DNA of 64,000 bases from Poriferisodalis sp965205175 (GTDB taxonomy: Bacteria; Actinomycetota; Acidimicrobiia; Acidimicrobiales; Poriferisodalaceae), in assembly GCF_965205175.1 (NCBI RefSeq), contig NZ_OZ242038.1:1054001-1118000 (forward strand), read 5' to 3'. Position 1 is the stretch's first letter, and each line of letters opens with the position of its first letter. Of the stretch, positions 32,855 to 42,795 are shown piece after piece. A program made the translations under genes and the position numbers. A model generated the notes under the pieces. It was not told the origin of the DNA, made no database searches, and saw nothing but the letters and a program-made list of their open reading frames with translations.

Positions 32855-34168
32855 TTGACTTCAAGAAGGCGGCTGGCATCCAAAGGTAGGCATAGGACAC
32901 GGCTTGTTGCACTTGCATATGTCGCTGCGTCGGTACTACTGCTGGCAACAGTTGCGTGTTCCGACGATCAGGCTGCCATCGATGACGCCGCCTCCGCGCC
33001 AGCCGAGAGCCCGGATGCGACGGACATCGCAAGCGGCACCCTGATTCCAGCAGTCTCTGCGTCAAGTACTTCTCTGGCCTCTACCGTCTCCCCGCCTGAA
33101 CGGTCCCGACAAATTGTATTCCCCGAGAGTCGGCAATTTCCGCTTGCGGAATTCCATGAGATGTACAATGTAGACTGGGACACTCAAGATGAGTTCGGCG
33201 AAATCTACCGAGGCGAAACGTTTGGCACTCTGCAAATTGTGGGAAGATGCGTGTACTTGGATCGCGGACGCAACAGTCCCTACTATCCCAACGTTTACCG
33301 GCGGTGGGTGCTGTCACTGCCGCGCGGCATGGTGCAGTACGATTCGACCGAGAACGAGTTCTGGCTCCAAGATCGAAGCGGTACCGGCAGAGCATTTGCG
33401 TCAGGCGACGAAATCATCGTCGGCGATGCGGATACACCCGGGTACAACCCCCGCAGCGCGGCTTGCGGTAATCACACCATACTGTATGTGAGCGCGCCTG
33501 AACTATGCACTGAACGTCATTATGTCTCTTGCAGTGTTGCGTACTACGCGCGGACTCATGAAGTGTCCCGGCCCGAAGCACGGCGGCGGCTGGCACGTCT
33601 GCCGGAGATGGAGGCGTTGCTGGCGGAACTGCATGCAGCTGAACTGCACCGGACTGCCGGATGGGGTATTGACCACGCCGTTCCGGGGCAGTGGTGGGGC
33701 AGAGACACGGAGGCAATACAGGGTGATTCGTTTGTTGCGTGGTTGTGGTTGACGGGTGATGGTCCGCCGAGTGCCGGCGCTGAGGCGGTTGCTGCCGGGC
33801 ATGACGATGTGGAGATTCGGTTCGGTGCGTCGGCGAGTTACGCGGCGCTGGCAGCGGCGCGGGCTCGGTTCGCGGACGGCTTTGGGGTGTTCTTGCCGCG
33901 TGATGCTGTCGAGGGTGACGAGCATCGGTTTGCGTTGTCGGATGCCGTGGCGGGGGTGCGGGTCGATCACCGTTTGAATCTGCTTGCGGTCGAGGTGGAC
34001 GAGCGCTGGGTTGCCCGTGACGATGCGTGGGCGCTGCTGGGCCGCGATCCGTTCAGCGACGGACGGCCCGCAGAAGACGAGCTGTTGGCCAGGATCGCAG
34101 AGGAGCTGCAGGACCTCATCGACGTGCCGTTCGCGGTCGTCGCGGGATGGAAGAGCGGCCACAACTGA
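32855..34168 (+). CDS. Lipoprotein sharing a domain with the adjacent S1 protease
   Basis: A 437-residue lipoprotein with a TTG start (GAGAGG upstream) and lipobox LLLATVACSDD. Residues ~80-215 are a Cys-containing beta-rich domain (ETFGTLQIVGRCVYLDRGR; WVLSLPRGMVQYDS; DEIIVGDADTPGYN). Residues ~225-430 repeat the protease's N-terminal domain: YYARTHEVSRPEARRRLARL / TAGWGIDH / AWLWLTGDGP / GHDDVEIRFGASASYAALA against SDYSVTHAEAQRRLERI / LAGWGIDH / AWVWLTGGEP / EHDDVEIRFGAAVTFAALA. It ends FAVVAGWKSGHN. The pair probably arose by domain duplication and may act together at the surface, perhaps as protease and inhibitor or anchor. The function is unknown. Confidence 0.75.
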   Translation: MTSRRRLASKGRHRTRLVALAYVAASVLLLATVACSDDQAAIDDAASAPAESPDATDIASGTLIPAVSASSTSLASTVSPPERSRQIVFPESRQFPLAEFHEMYNVDWDTQDEFGEIYRGETFGTLQIVGRCVYLDRGRNSPYYPNVYRRWVLSLPRGMVQYDSTENEFWLQDRSGTGRAFASGDEIIVGDADTPGYNPRSAACGNHTILYVSAPELCTERHYVSCSVAYYARTHEVSRPEARRRLARLPEMEALLAELHAAELHRTAGWGIDHAVPGQWWGRDTEAIQGDSFVAWLWLTGDGPPSAGAEAVAAGHDDVEIRFGASASYAALAAARARFADGFGVFLPRDAVEGDEHRFALSDAVAGVRVDHRLNLLAVEVDERWVARDDAWALLGRDPFSDGRPAEDELLARIAEELQDLIDVPFAVVAGWKSGHN

Positions 34169-34309
34169 CCGCCGCCCAAGCGCCACGGCCACCGTTTACG
34201 GCTTTGATCAGATTGTTCTGCTCGGACAGGCTGACCGCCGCGGCGCGGCCATCGGCAGACACAGCCGCTGTGTGGCACCACATTGGGGTGCCCGGACACG
34301 ACAAGCCAG

Positions 34310-36064
34310 CTACAACCCGTGTGCGAGATCGGCCGACGCCTCGTCTGTCTTGCTCAAGTCGAGCAGCGCAAGAAGATCGGCCGAGACCGCATCGAGTAGG
34401 CCCCGAAGGTGACCGCGTTGGGTGCGAATGTCGCTGGGTGAGGGCATGGAGGCCTCAAGGTAGATCTTCGCCTTCGGCTCGGTGCCGCTCGGCCGGACGC
34501 AGACTCGCACCGACGCGCCACGCGTCTCGGAAGGCTCGCTCTCGGTGCCGGCAGCGAGTTCGTATTCGATCAGATCCGTCCGGGCCGCAGCGTCGGCGTG
34601 AAGCCAGTCCACCCACGTCACAACGGGCCGGCCCGCCAGGACGGCGGGCGGGCGCGACCGCAGCCGCGACAGCGCCGCGTGCATCGCTTGAGCGTCGGCG
34701 CGCACGGAGGCGGCTGAGGTGACCCAGACGCCGACCTCGGCCGCCAGTTCGTCGAGCCGTTCGAGCGGTGAAACGCCGCGGGATGCCAACGCGCCGATCA
34801 TGCGCGTGAACTCCACAGCTGCGGCGATGCCGTCCTTGTCTCGCACGGCATCGGTGACCGAATAGCCGAGCGCTTCCTCGTAGCCGAACACCCATTGCGC
34901 CTCCGGGTGCGTCAGCAGAGGTTCCATGATCCACTTGAAGCCGGTGAGCGTCCGGTGGTGGGCGACGCCGCGGGCGGCACACAGGGCCTGCACCATCCGG
35001 CCCGAGACCACCGACGAGGCGGAGATCAGCGGCCGCTCGGGGCGCCGATCGGCCGTCAGCGAAATCATCCAGTCGCACAGCAGCGTGCCCAGCTCGTCGC
35101 CGCTGAGCTGGCGCCACGCTCCGTCGCGATCCCGAACTGCTGCTGCCAGACGGTCCGCGTCGGGATCGTTGGCCAAGATCACATCGGTTCCGGATTGCGA
35201 TGCCAGCGCAATGGCGTCGTCGAGCGTGCCCGGCTCCTCGGGATTCGGGAACGGCAGGCCCGGAAACGAGCCGTCGGGATGGCGCTGGTGTTCGACATAC
35301 GCAGGAGGCGGCAGACCGGCAGCGGCGAACGCATGGCCCAGCGTCTGCGAACCGACGCCGCACAGGGCGGAGTAGACGACCGCAGGCGCGCCGACCGGAT
35401 CGGCCAGCCGGCCGTCGGCATCGAATTCGGGGCGGCGCACCACCGCTGCGACATACTCCGCGATCACCGACCGCAGCTCGAGCAGTTCCAGCTCGTGTCG
35501 GGCTGCGAGGCTGCCGTGGCTGGGGAGCGCGGCGAGGTCCATGCGTTCCTCGATGCGCCGATCCAGCGGCGGGCGGATCTGGGTGCCGTCGGCCCAGTAC
35601 ACCTTGAGGCCGGTGTCGCCTCGGGGGTTGTGGCTGGCGGTGAACATGAGGCCTGCGCCAGCTTGGCGGGCCACCAGCTGACGGGCCAGCAGCGGTGTGG
35701 GAGCAGGCCCGTCGATGACCGCTGTGGGGATGCCCATCGCGGCCAGCAGGCAAGCGGCGTCGAACGCCATCTCGACAGCACCGGGCCGTGCGTCGAACCC
35801 GACGACGGCACCACGGTCGCCCAGTCGGCCGGCAATCAGCTCTGCGCCGACAGCGCGGGCGGCCACTCGGGCCATCACGCGATTCATGCGCGCCGGTCCT
35901 GGCCCGCTGGCCGCCCGCATGCCGGCCGTGCCGAATCGCATGACGCTGCCGAAATGCGCGTCCACCCAATCGGCGCTGCGACGGTTGGCCTCGATCTGGG
36001 TTCGCGTCTGCGGGTCGGGGTCGGCGGCCAGCCAAGCATCGATGGTTGCGTGCGATGTGGTCAT
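34310..36064 (-). CDS. Phosphohexomutase (phosphoglucomutase/phosphomannomutase)
   Basis: Alpha-D-phosphohexomutase of 584 residues that interconverts hexose 1- and 6-phosphates, feeding glycogen and cell-wall sugar synthesis. All signature loops are present: RFGTAGMRAASGPG at the start, the phosphoserine loop LMFTASHNPRGDTGLKVYWA, metal loop ILANDPDADR, sugar loop VFGYEEALGY and phosphate loop CVRPSGTEPKAKIYLEA. Length fits the PGM2/PgcA-like subfamily. I start at ATG 36064; the frame stays open far upstream but as antisense to the MBOAT gene. Confidence 0.93.
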   Translation of the reverse strand: MTTSHATIDAWLAADPDPQTRTQIEANRRSADWVDAHFGSVMRFGTAGMRAASGPGPARMNRVMARVAARAVGAELIAGRLGDRGAVVGFDARPGAVEMAFDAACLLAAMGIPTAVIDGPAPTPLLARQLVARQAGAGLMFTASHNPRGDTGLKVYWADGTQIRPPLDRRIEERMDLAALPSHGSLAARHELELLELRSVIAEYVAAVVRRPEFDADGRLADPVGAPAVVYSALCGVGSQTLGHAFAAAGLPPPAYVEHQRHPDGSFPGLPFPNPEEPGTLDDAIALASQSGTDVILANDPDADRLAAAVRDRDGAWRQLSGDELGTLLCDWMISLTADRRPERPLISASSVVSGRMVQALCAARGVAHHRTLTGFKWIMEPLLTHPEAQWVFGYEEALGYSVTDAVRDKDGIAAAVEFTRMIGALASRGVSPLERLDELAAEVGVWVTSAASVRADAQAMHAALSRLRSRPPAVLAGRPVVTWVDWLHADAAARTDLIEYELAAGTESEPSETRGASVRVCVRPSGTEPKAKIYLEASMPSPSDIRTQRGHLRGLLDAVSADLLALLDLSKTDEASADLAHGL

Positions 36065-36148
36065 GTCGGGCTGCCTGTGCTCACGGCCGCGGGAAGAGTG
36101 CATCGGTGTCCGTCGAAATGCGTAGCGCGCAAGTATGTTCGGCGCGCC

Positions 36149-37600
36149 ATGTTGTTCCCGACGTTCGTCTTCGGAGCGTTCTTCGTCGTCGTCTTCGTGG
36201 TGAACTGGCTCACGCGGCCGCATCCGGCGCTGTGGAAGCCGCTGATGCTGGCCGCCAGCATCGTGTTCTACGGCTGGTGGAGCTGGCGTTTCGTCTTCCT
36301 GCTGCTCACCACCGTCGCCGTCAACTGGATCGTCGGCCACTTCGCCGCAGCCGCGCTGCGGGTGTCGGAGACGGCACCGGCTGGGCGTTGGGTTGCAGCG
36401 CGCCGCTGGGTGAGTGTCGGCGTGACGGCCAATCTGTGCATTCTGGGCGTGTTCAAGTACTGGGACTTCTTCGCCGTCGAGATGTCCAACCTGCTTGAGC
36501 GCTTCGGCATCTCGAACGCCTTGCCGGTGCTGGAGTACACGCTCCCCGTCGGCATCTCCTTCTACACGTTCCAGGCGATGAGCTACATCATCGACATCGG
36601 CCGGGGCAACGTCCGCGAAATGGCGCCGCTGGACTTCGCTGTGTACCTGTCGTTCTTCCCGCAGCTCGTGGCGGGTCCGATCGTGCGGGCGTCGGAGATG
36701 GCGCCACAGCTCGCAGCGCAGCCAGACCCCCGCTACGTGCCCGCGGCGGAGGCGTTCGGGCTGATCCTGAGCGGGCTGTTCAAGAAGGTCGTGGTCTCCA
36801 GCTTCTTGGCGGGCGAGATCGTGGACGGCGTGTTCGCCGACCCCAGCGCTCACAGCGGCCCTGAGGTGGTGCTGGGGGTGTACGCCTATGCCGTCCAGAT
36901 CTATGCGGACTTCTCCGGCTACACCGACATCGCCATCGGCGTCGCGCTGCTGCTCGGATTCCGCTTCCCGCAGAACTTCAACAATCCCTATCGGGCGCTC
37001 ACGCTGCAGGATTTCTGGCGGCGTTGGCACATGACCCTGTCACGCTGGCTGCGCGACTACCTGTACGTGCCGCTGGGGGGCAACAGATCGGGCCGAGTCG
37101 CGACCTATCGCAACCTGATGATCGTGATGCTGCTTGGCGGGCTGTGGCACGGCAGCACCTGGAACTTCGTGATCTGGGGCGGAATCCACGGCGTGGTGCT
37201 GGCGGTGGAGCGGCTCGTGCGCGAGCAGCGTCGGCGCAGCGGCGCCGGCCGGGTGTTGCCGGCGCACCTCGGCGACATGGTGCGCTGGCTCGTCACCTTC
37301 CACGTGGTGTGCCTGGCGTGGGTGTTCTTCCGTTCTGCATCGCTGTCTGCTGCGGTTGAGATGTTGGGCGCGATGGTGAGCTTCGACGGCTACGCCGGTG
37401 TGGCATCGCCGTTGGTGATCGCGGTGACGTTCGGCGCGCTGGCCTTCCAGTTCGCGCCCGATGACTGGTTCGACCAGTTGCGGGAAGCCTTCGCCGGCCT
37501 CGGCTGGGCGGCGCAGGGCGCCGTCGTGGGTGTCTGCTTGGTGGCGATCGACCTGCTCGGGCCGACTGGCGTCGCCCCGTTCATCTACTTCCAGTTCTGA
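36149..37600 (+). CDS. MBOAT O-acyltransferase, AlgI-like
   Basis: Polytopic membrane-bound O-acyltransferase of 483 residues (about 10-12 TM segments). AlgI-family features include GISFYTFQAMSYIIDIGRG, LSFFPQLVAGPIVRA, YAVQIYADFSGYTDIAIGV, FWRRWHMTLSRWLRDYLYVPLG and GLWHGSTWNFVIWG, the last holding the catalytic His. It transfers acyl groups across the membrane to an exported polymer. Two SGNH proteins follow within 3 bp and with a 4-bp overlap, the common MBOAT-SGNH relay. The polymer is not identified. The start overlaps no other gene and is 84 bp from the divergent mutase. Confidence 0.93.
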   Translation: MLFPTFVFGAFFVVVFVVNWLTRPHPALWKPLMLAASIVFYGWWSWRFVFLLLTTVAVNWIVGHFAAAALRVSETAPAGRWVAARRWVSVGVTANLCILGVFKYWDFFAVEMSNLLERFGISNALPVLEYTLPVGISFYTFQAMSYIIDIGRGNVREMAPLDFAVYLSFFPQLVAGPIVRASEMAPQLAAQPDPRYVPAAEAFGLILSGLFKKVVVSSFLAGEIVDGVFADPSAHSGPEVVLGVYAYAVQIYADFSGYTDIAIGVALLLGFRFPQNFNNPYRALTLQDFWRRWHMTLSRWLRDYLYVPLGGNRSGRVATYRNLMIVMLLGGLWHGSTWNFVIWGGIHGVVLAVERLVREQRRRSGAGRVLPAHLGDMVRWLVTFHVVCLAWVFFRSASLSAAVEMLGAMVSFDGYAGVASPLVIAVTFGALAFQFAPDDWFDQLREAFAGLGWAAQGAVVGVCLVAIDLLGPTGVAPFIYFQF

Positions 37601-37603
37601 TCG

Positions 37604-38869
37604 ATGTCGGCGTCGCGCGTCGTGTCAGGTCCTTCGGCCCCAGAGGGCAGCGCCCCGCCGGCTTTGGCCGCGGCCGACCGCCGCAACGGCATGCCTGCTG
37701 GCAAGGCCTTGCTGGCAGGACTGCTCGGGCTGGCTGTGGCGATCGTGCTCAATTCGCAGCAGCTGCTGCGCGAGGCCCAGCAGAAGCCGTTCGGCTGGGA
37801 ACGCGATGTCTCGGTGGCGGTCTGGTCGCCGGTCGAGGGCGCCGCCAGCGCGGTCGGCGTCCACTTGCCGCGGCTGTGGGGCGACGAAGCGCTGGGCCGC
37901 GACAAGCCCGACCCGGGTGACCCGTCCGGCGGCACTGCGGTGATTGACGCGTCTCGCAGTGCTCAGGGAGCGGACGGCACGGCAGGTCCCGGCAGGACAG
38001 TCGTGCCCGAAGCGGACTCGGCCGCTGACGGGGCCGCTGGAACGGGCGCCGATGGGTCTGCGGATGCCCCGCCGGGTGCCGGAACGGATGCGACCGGATC
38101 GACTGGACGGAGCGAGCCGTCCGCAACGATGGGCTCGGGCGGGGACGCGCCGGTCAGTTCCGACGCTGTTGACGAACCGGCACCGCCCACCACGACGGTG
38201 CCGTGGTTCCCCACGCCCGCCGATCCGCTCACGCTGCTCATCATGGGGGACTCCATGGTGCAGTTCTTCGGCCATGTCCTGGTGGGTCTCGCCGACGACA
38301 CCGGCGTCATCGAGGCCGCATCGGAGCATCAGCTCTCCAGCGGCCTGAGCCGGCCGGACTTCTACGACTGGCCGACCCGCATCACTGAGGCCATGGCGGT
38401 CGAAGATCCTGATGCGGTGGTGCTGATGTTCGGCGGCAACGACGCCCAGGCCGTCGTGGTGGACGGTCAGATCGCCCGCCGATTCTCCGACGCGTGGGTG
38501 CAGGAGTATTCGGCGCGGGTGGGCCACGTGATGGACTTGGTGACCACCGACCCGGAGCGCATCTTGATCTGGGTGGGCCAGCCGATCATGGAAGACGCCG
38601 AGTACGACTCGCGCATGCAGCGGGTCAACGAGGTCTTCGCATCCGAAGCCGCCAAGCGCGACCGTGTGCTGTACGTGGACACGCGTGATCTGTTTCGAGG
38701 GCCGGACGGCGGGTTCAGCCGCTACGTGGCCGACGCGGACGGGCAGCTCGCGGACGTGCGGCTCTCCGACGGCGTCCATCTCAGCACGGTCGGCGGGCAT
38801 TGGCTGTCGGAGGTGCTGCTGGACGAGCTCGGCCGCCTCGTCGATCTGGAGTCGGGCGCGTCCTCGTGA
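37604..38869 (+). CDS. Membrane-anchored SGNH hydrolase / acyltransferase (DUF459-like)
   Basis: A 421-residue protein: cytoplasmic N terminus, one membrane helix (AGKALLAGLLGLAVAIVLNS, ~33-52), a Gly/Ala/Asp-rich linker (~110-195) and an extracellular SGNH domain. Catalytic blocks are LLIMGDSMVQF (Ser), LMFGGNDAQ (Asn) and RLSDGVHLSTVG (Asp-His). In MBOAT operons such proteins accept the acyl group and transfer it to sugars. Gene follows the MBOAT stop by 3 bp and overlaps the next SGNH gene by 4 bp (GTGA). Confidence 0.88.
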   Translation: MSASRVVSGPSAPEGSAPPALAAADRRNGMPAGKALLAGLLGLAVAIVLNSQQLLREAQQKPFGWERDVSVAVWSPVEGAASAVGVHLPRLWGDEALGRDKPDPGDPSGGTAVIDASRSAQGADGTAGPGRTVVPEADSAADGAAGTGADGSADAPPGAGTDATGSTGRSEPSATMGSGGDAPVSSDAVDEPAPPTTTVPWFPTPADPLTLLIMGDSMVQFFGHVLVGLADDTGVIEAASEHQLSSGLSRPDFYDWPTRITEAMAVEDPDAVVLMFGGNDAQAVVVDGQIARRFSDAWVQEYSARVGHVMDLVTTDPERILIWVGQPIMEDAEYDSRMQRVNEVFASEAAKRDRVLYVDTRDLFRGPDGGFSRYVADADGQLADVRLSDGVHLSTVGGHWLSEVLLDELGRLVDLESGASS

Positions 38870-39771
38870 TCCGGAGCGTCGTGCGTGGCCTGCGCCGTGC
38901 GCTCCGGTTGATTTCGACAGCACTCGCCTGCGCACTGGCACCGATGCTCATTGGTGGCACTGTCGGCGCGCAGACCGACGCCGAGCCCAGCGATGCCTCC
39001 GAGACCGCCGGCCAGGACAGCACCGCGCACGACCCGTGGGCAGATTCGGTGCTGCGCTGGCCGGACCCGTTGGCCGCCTCTCAGCTGGGCACCGATGCCG
39101 TCTACTACTGGTTCTCCCGAGCCGACCGGCGATCACTGCTGCCAGAGCCGACAGCGCAGCGACCGCTGAGGATCTGGGCCGGAGGCGATTCGATGTCGGG
39201 CGGTCCGGTGTACGGCTTCCGGCAGCTCGTCGGAGACGACGAGCGATTCCGATTCACCGAGGAGATCGTCGTCTCCAGCGGTGTCGTGACGGAGTGGTAC
39301 TTCGACTGGATCGGTCACATGGCCGACGAGGTGGCCGAAGGACCGTACGACGTGATCGTGTTGGCGATGGGGGCGAACGACAAGCAGCGGTTCCGAGAGC
39401 ATCCCGACCCGGTGGGCAGCGAGGCATGGTCGCATCGGTACCAACGGCGTGTGCGAGAGATCGTCGCTGCTGCAGCGAGACCCGGTCGGCTGGTGGTGTG
39501 GGTCGGCCTGCCGCCGCTCGGAACTGACTATCTCGCCGACCTGCCGGGCATCGTCAATCCTCTCGCTGTCGCCGCGACAGCCGACATTGCCGGGACGGTC
39601 TTCTGGGACACGTTCGCGACGATGGCCGTCGACGGGAACTACGCACAACACCTCGGGCCTGAACACGGCGACCGTGCGATCCGCACATCCGACGGTGTTC
39701 ACTACACGCTGTACGGAGGACGCCTGCTGACCGAGCCGATCCTGGCCGAGATCTACCGCCGAAGCGGCTGA
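38866..39771 (+). CDS. Secreted SGNH hydrolase-like protein, second copy
   Basis: A 301-residue exported protein with GTG start coupled to the previous gene. Signal peptide ~RALRLISTALACALAPMLIG with cleavage near VGAQT. SGNH blocks are IWAGGDSMSGGPVYGFRQLV (Ser), LAMGANDKQRF (Asn) and RTSDGVHYTLYGG (Asp-His). It resembles the upstream gene in order of motifs but lacks a membrane anchor, so the pair may divide transfer and removal of acyl groups or act on two positions of the polymer. No partner polysaccharide locus is visible here. Confidence 0.85.
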   Translation: MIRSVVRGLRRALRLISTALACALAPMLIGGTVGAQTDAEPSDASETAGQDSTAHDPWADSVLRWPDPLAASQLGTDAVYYWFSRADRRSLLPEPTAQRPLRIWAGGDSMSGGPVYGFRQLVGDDERFRFTEEIVVSSGVVTEWYFDWIGHMADEVAEGPYDVIVLAMGANDKQRFREHPDPVGSEAWSHRYQRRVREIVAAAARPGRLVVWVGLPPLGTDYLADLPGIVNPLAVAATADIAGTVFWDTFATMAVDGNYAQHLGPEHGDRAIRTSDGVHYTLYGGRLLTEPILAEIYRRSG

Positions 39772-39837
39772 GCTTGCCCCGAGCGGCACGCTCCGAACGG
39801 CCGCCCCCCAACGGCCAGCTCAAGGGAACTCAGCGCG

Positions 39838-39924
39838 TCAGCCGCGGCCGCAGTTGGGGCGCTTGCCGTGGTTGGCCTTGCTGCGGCGCGCACGGAGCTT
39901 GCGCTTGTTGGTCCGCTTCGACAT
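39838..39924 (-). CDS. Ribosomal protein bL37 (28 residues)
   Basis: A 28-residue, very basic frame (MSKRTNKRKLRARRSKANHG then KRPNCGRG) in the minus strand. The KANHGKRPN ending matches the actinobacterial large-subunit mini-protein bL37, which is ~24 residues in mycobacteria. It is too short for usual ORF calling and easily missed. The C-terminal extension with a Cys is slightly longer than the mycobacterial form. It stands alone between the SGNH operon and the CoA-transferase gene. Confidence 0.8.
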   Translation of the reverse strand: MSKRTNKRKLRARRSKANHGKRPNCGRG

Positions 39925-40052
39925 AGGCACCCAACGCTATCGCCGTGCCGCCCCATCGCCCTACCCACATGGTGGCGCGACCCCGACCGCTGCGGCACAG
40001 GCCCCGGCAGCGGCGACCGGGCAGCGCTTGACGCCCGCACTCGGGGGCCGAC

Positions 40053-41192
<1,140 letters not shown>

Positions 41193-41305
41193 AGCTTCCT
41201 CCTGGACGGTCGTGCCCCGGCAGTCTTGCACGCGCAGCGCCGCAGCGCCCAAGCGGGCCCAGTGAGCAGGGGCACAGCGGCGCCGCTCATTAGCCTCGCC
41301 CCGCG

Positions 41306-42415
41306 ATGGAGCGCTTTGGGTTCGTGGGGTTGCCCAATGCGGGGAAGTCGTCGCTGTTCAACGCGCTCGCGGGCGGCGGAGCGCTGGCTGCTCCCTACGC
41401 ATTCGCGACCACGGATCCCAATGTCGGCGTGGCGCGGGTGCCCGACGCTCGGCTCGATGCGCTCGCAGCGATGAGCGAGAGCCGCAAGGTGGTGCCGACG
41501 ATCACCGAGTTCATCGACATCGGCGGGCTGGTCGAGGGTGCCAGCAAAGGGGAGGGCCTCGGCAACCGGTTCCTGGCGGGGATTCGTGAGGTGGATGCGA
41601 TCGTGTTCGTCCTGCGTGCCTTCGCGGATCCGGACGTGCCCGGTCCCGCTGACCCGCTCGAGCATCTGCGCATCGTCGAGACCGAGCTGACGTTGGCGGA
41701 CCTGGATTCGGTGGAGTCCCGCATCGCCCGCCGGCGCAAGGCGTCGCGCAGCCAGCCGTCCAACGCGGAACTGGCTGCCGAAACAGCCGCGCTGGAGGAG
41801 GCGTTGGCGCATCTCGAAGCCGGCACGCCGCTGTTTCGGGCTTGGCCGCGGGCCGTCACGCCCGAGGGCGCCGAGGTACATCCGCACCGCACTGCGCTGC
41901 GGGGCCACTTCTTGCTGACCGACAAGCCGGTCATGGCGGTGCTGAATCTGGGCGAGGATCAGATGGAGGCGGCTGAGGAGCTGGCTGCTCCCATCGCCGC
42001 CGAGCTGCCCGGTGCGACGGTGCTGCCGGTGTGCGTTCAGCTAGAAGCCGAAGCAGCGCAGCTGGACGCGGCGGAGCGCGCCGAGCTCTTGGAGGGGCTC
42101 GGCTTGGGCGCCGGCGCTCTGGAGCGCTTCGTCACCGCTGCGCACGGCTTGCTGGGCCTGCGCACCTTTCTCACCACTGGGGAGAAGGAGTCGCGTGCCT
42201 GGACCTTCCGTGCAGGCTGGCGGGCACCACAGTGCGCGGGCCGCGTCCACACCGATTTCGAGCGCGGCTTCATCAGGGCCGAGGTCATCGACTGGGCTGC
42301 GCTGGTGGAGCTGGGTTCGTGGCCGGCAGCGCGTGAGGCCGGGCGCCTGCGCGTCGAGGGCAAGGACTATCCGATGCGCGACGGCGACGTCGTGGAATTC
42401 CGCTTCAACGTGTAG
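41306..42415 (+). CDS. ychF: Redox-regulated ribosome-binding ATPase YchF (Ola1)
   Basis: Obg-family P-loop ATPase of 369 residues that binds ribosomes and responds to oxidative stress. G1 is GLPNAGKSSLFNAL, G3 region is FIDIGGLVEGASKGEGLGN, and the G4 motif is the non-GTPase form VLNLGEDQ as in YchF. The C terminus is the TGS-like domain (TFLTTGEKESRAWTFRAG ... MRDGDVVEFRFNV). First gene of a tightly packed plus-strand housekeeping run; DUF192 follows by 2 bp. Confidence 0.96.
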   Translation: MERFGFVGLPNAGKSSLFNALAGGGALAAPYAFATTDPNVGVARVPDARLDALAAMSESRKVVPTITEFIDIGGLVEGASKGEGLGNRFLAGIREVDAIVFVLRAFADPDVPGPADPLEHLRIVETELTLADLDSVESRIARRRKASRSQPSNAELAAETAALEEALAHLEAGTPLFRAWPRAVTPEGAEVHPHRTALRGHFLLTDKPVMAVLNLGEDQMEAAEELAAPIAAELPGATVLPVCVQLEAEAAQLDAAERAELLEGLGLGAGALERFVTAAHGLLGLRTFLTTGEKESRAWTFRAGWRAPQCAGRVHTDFERGFIRAEVIDWAALVELGSWPAAREAGRLRVEGKDYPMRDGDVVEFRFNV

Positions 42416-42417
42416 CC

Positions 42418-42753
42418 ATGGCTTGGCTGGCACGCGGCGACCGAGTGGTAGCCAGTCTGGAGATTGCTCGTGCCCGACCCGAACGTCGTCGCGGCCTGCT
42501 GGGCCGCAGCGATGTGGAGGGCGCGCTGCTGATCGAGCAGTGCCGATGGGTGCATACCGTCGGCATGCGCTTCGAGATCGATGTGGCGTACCTGGATGCG
42601 CACCGCTGCGTCATCGACATCGTCACGATGCCGCGCGGACGAGTCGGGCTGCCCCGCTGGAGTGCCCGCTCGGTCATCGAGGCGCGGTCGGGCGCGTTCG
42701 AGCGATGGGGAGTGGCAGTGGGCAACGTGCTGGACGTTCGGCTCGACGCATGA
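42418..42753 (+). CDS. DUF192 family protein
   Basis: A 111-residue protein of the DUF192 family: RRRGLLGRSDVEGALLIEQC and CRWVHTVGMRFEIDVAYLDA are the two conserved blocks (family 'RxxGLMxR' and 'H-T-x-G-M-x-x-x-I-D-V-x-x-L'). It lacks the signal peptide seen in exported members, so it is probably cytoplasmic here. Biochemical function is unknown. It starts 2 bp after ychF and is likely translated with it. Confidence 0.85.
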   Translation: MAWLARGDRVVASLEIARARPERRRGLLGRSDVEGALLIEQCRWVHTVGMRFEIDVAYLDAHRCVIDIVTMPRGRVGLPRWSARSVIEARSGAFERWGVAVGNVLDVRLDA

Positions 42754-42795
42754 ATGGTCCATGACTGCGGCCCTCGCCGCACTCTGTGACCGCCG

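Noticed and set aside
34895..36148. Upstream extension of the MBOAT frame
   Set aside because: Runs antisense through the phosphohexomutase; the MBOAT fold starts at 36149 with a normal first TM helix.
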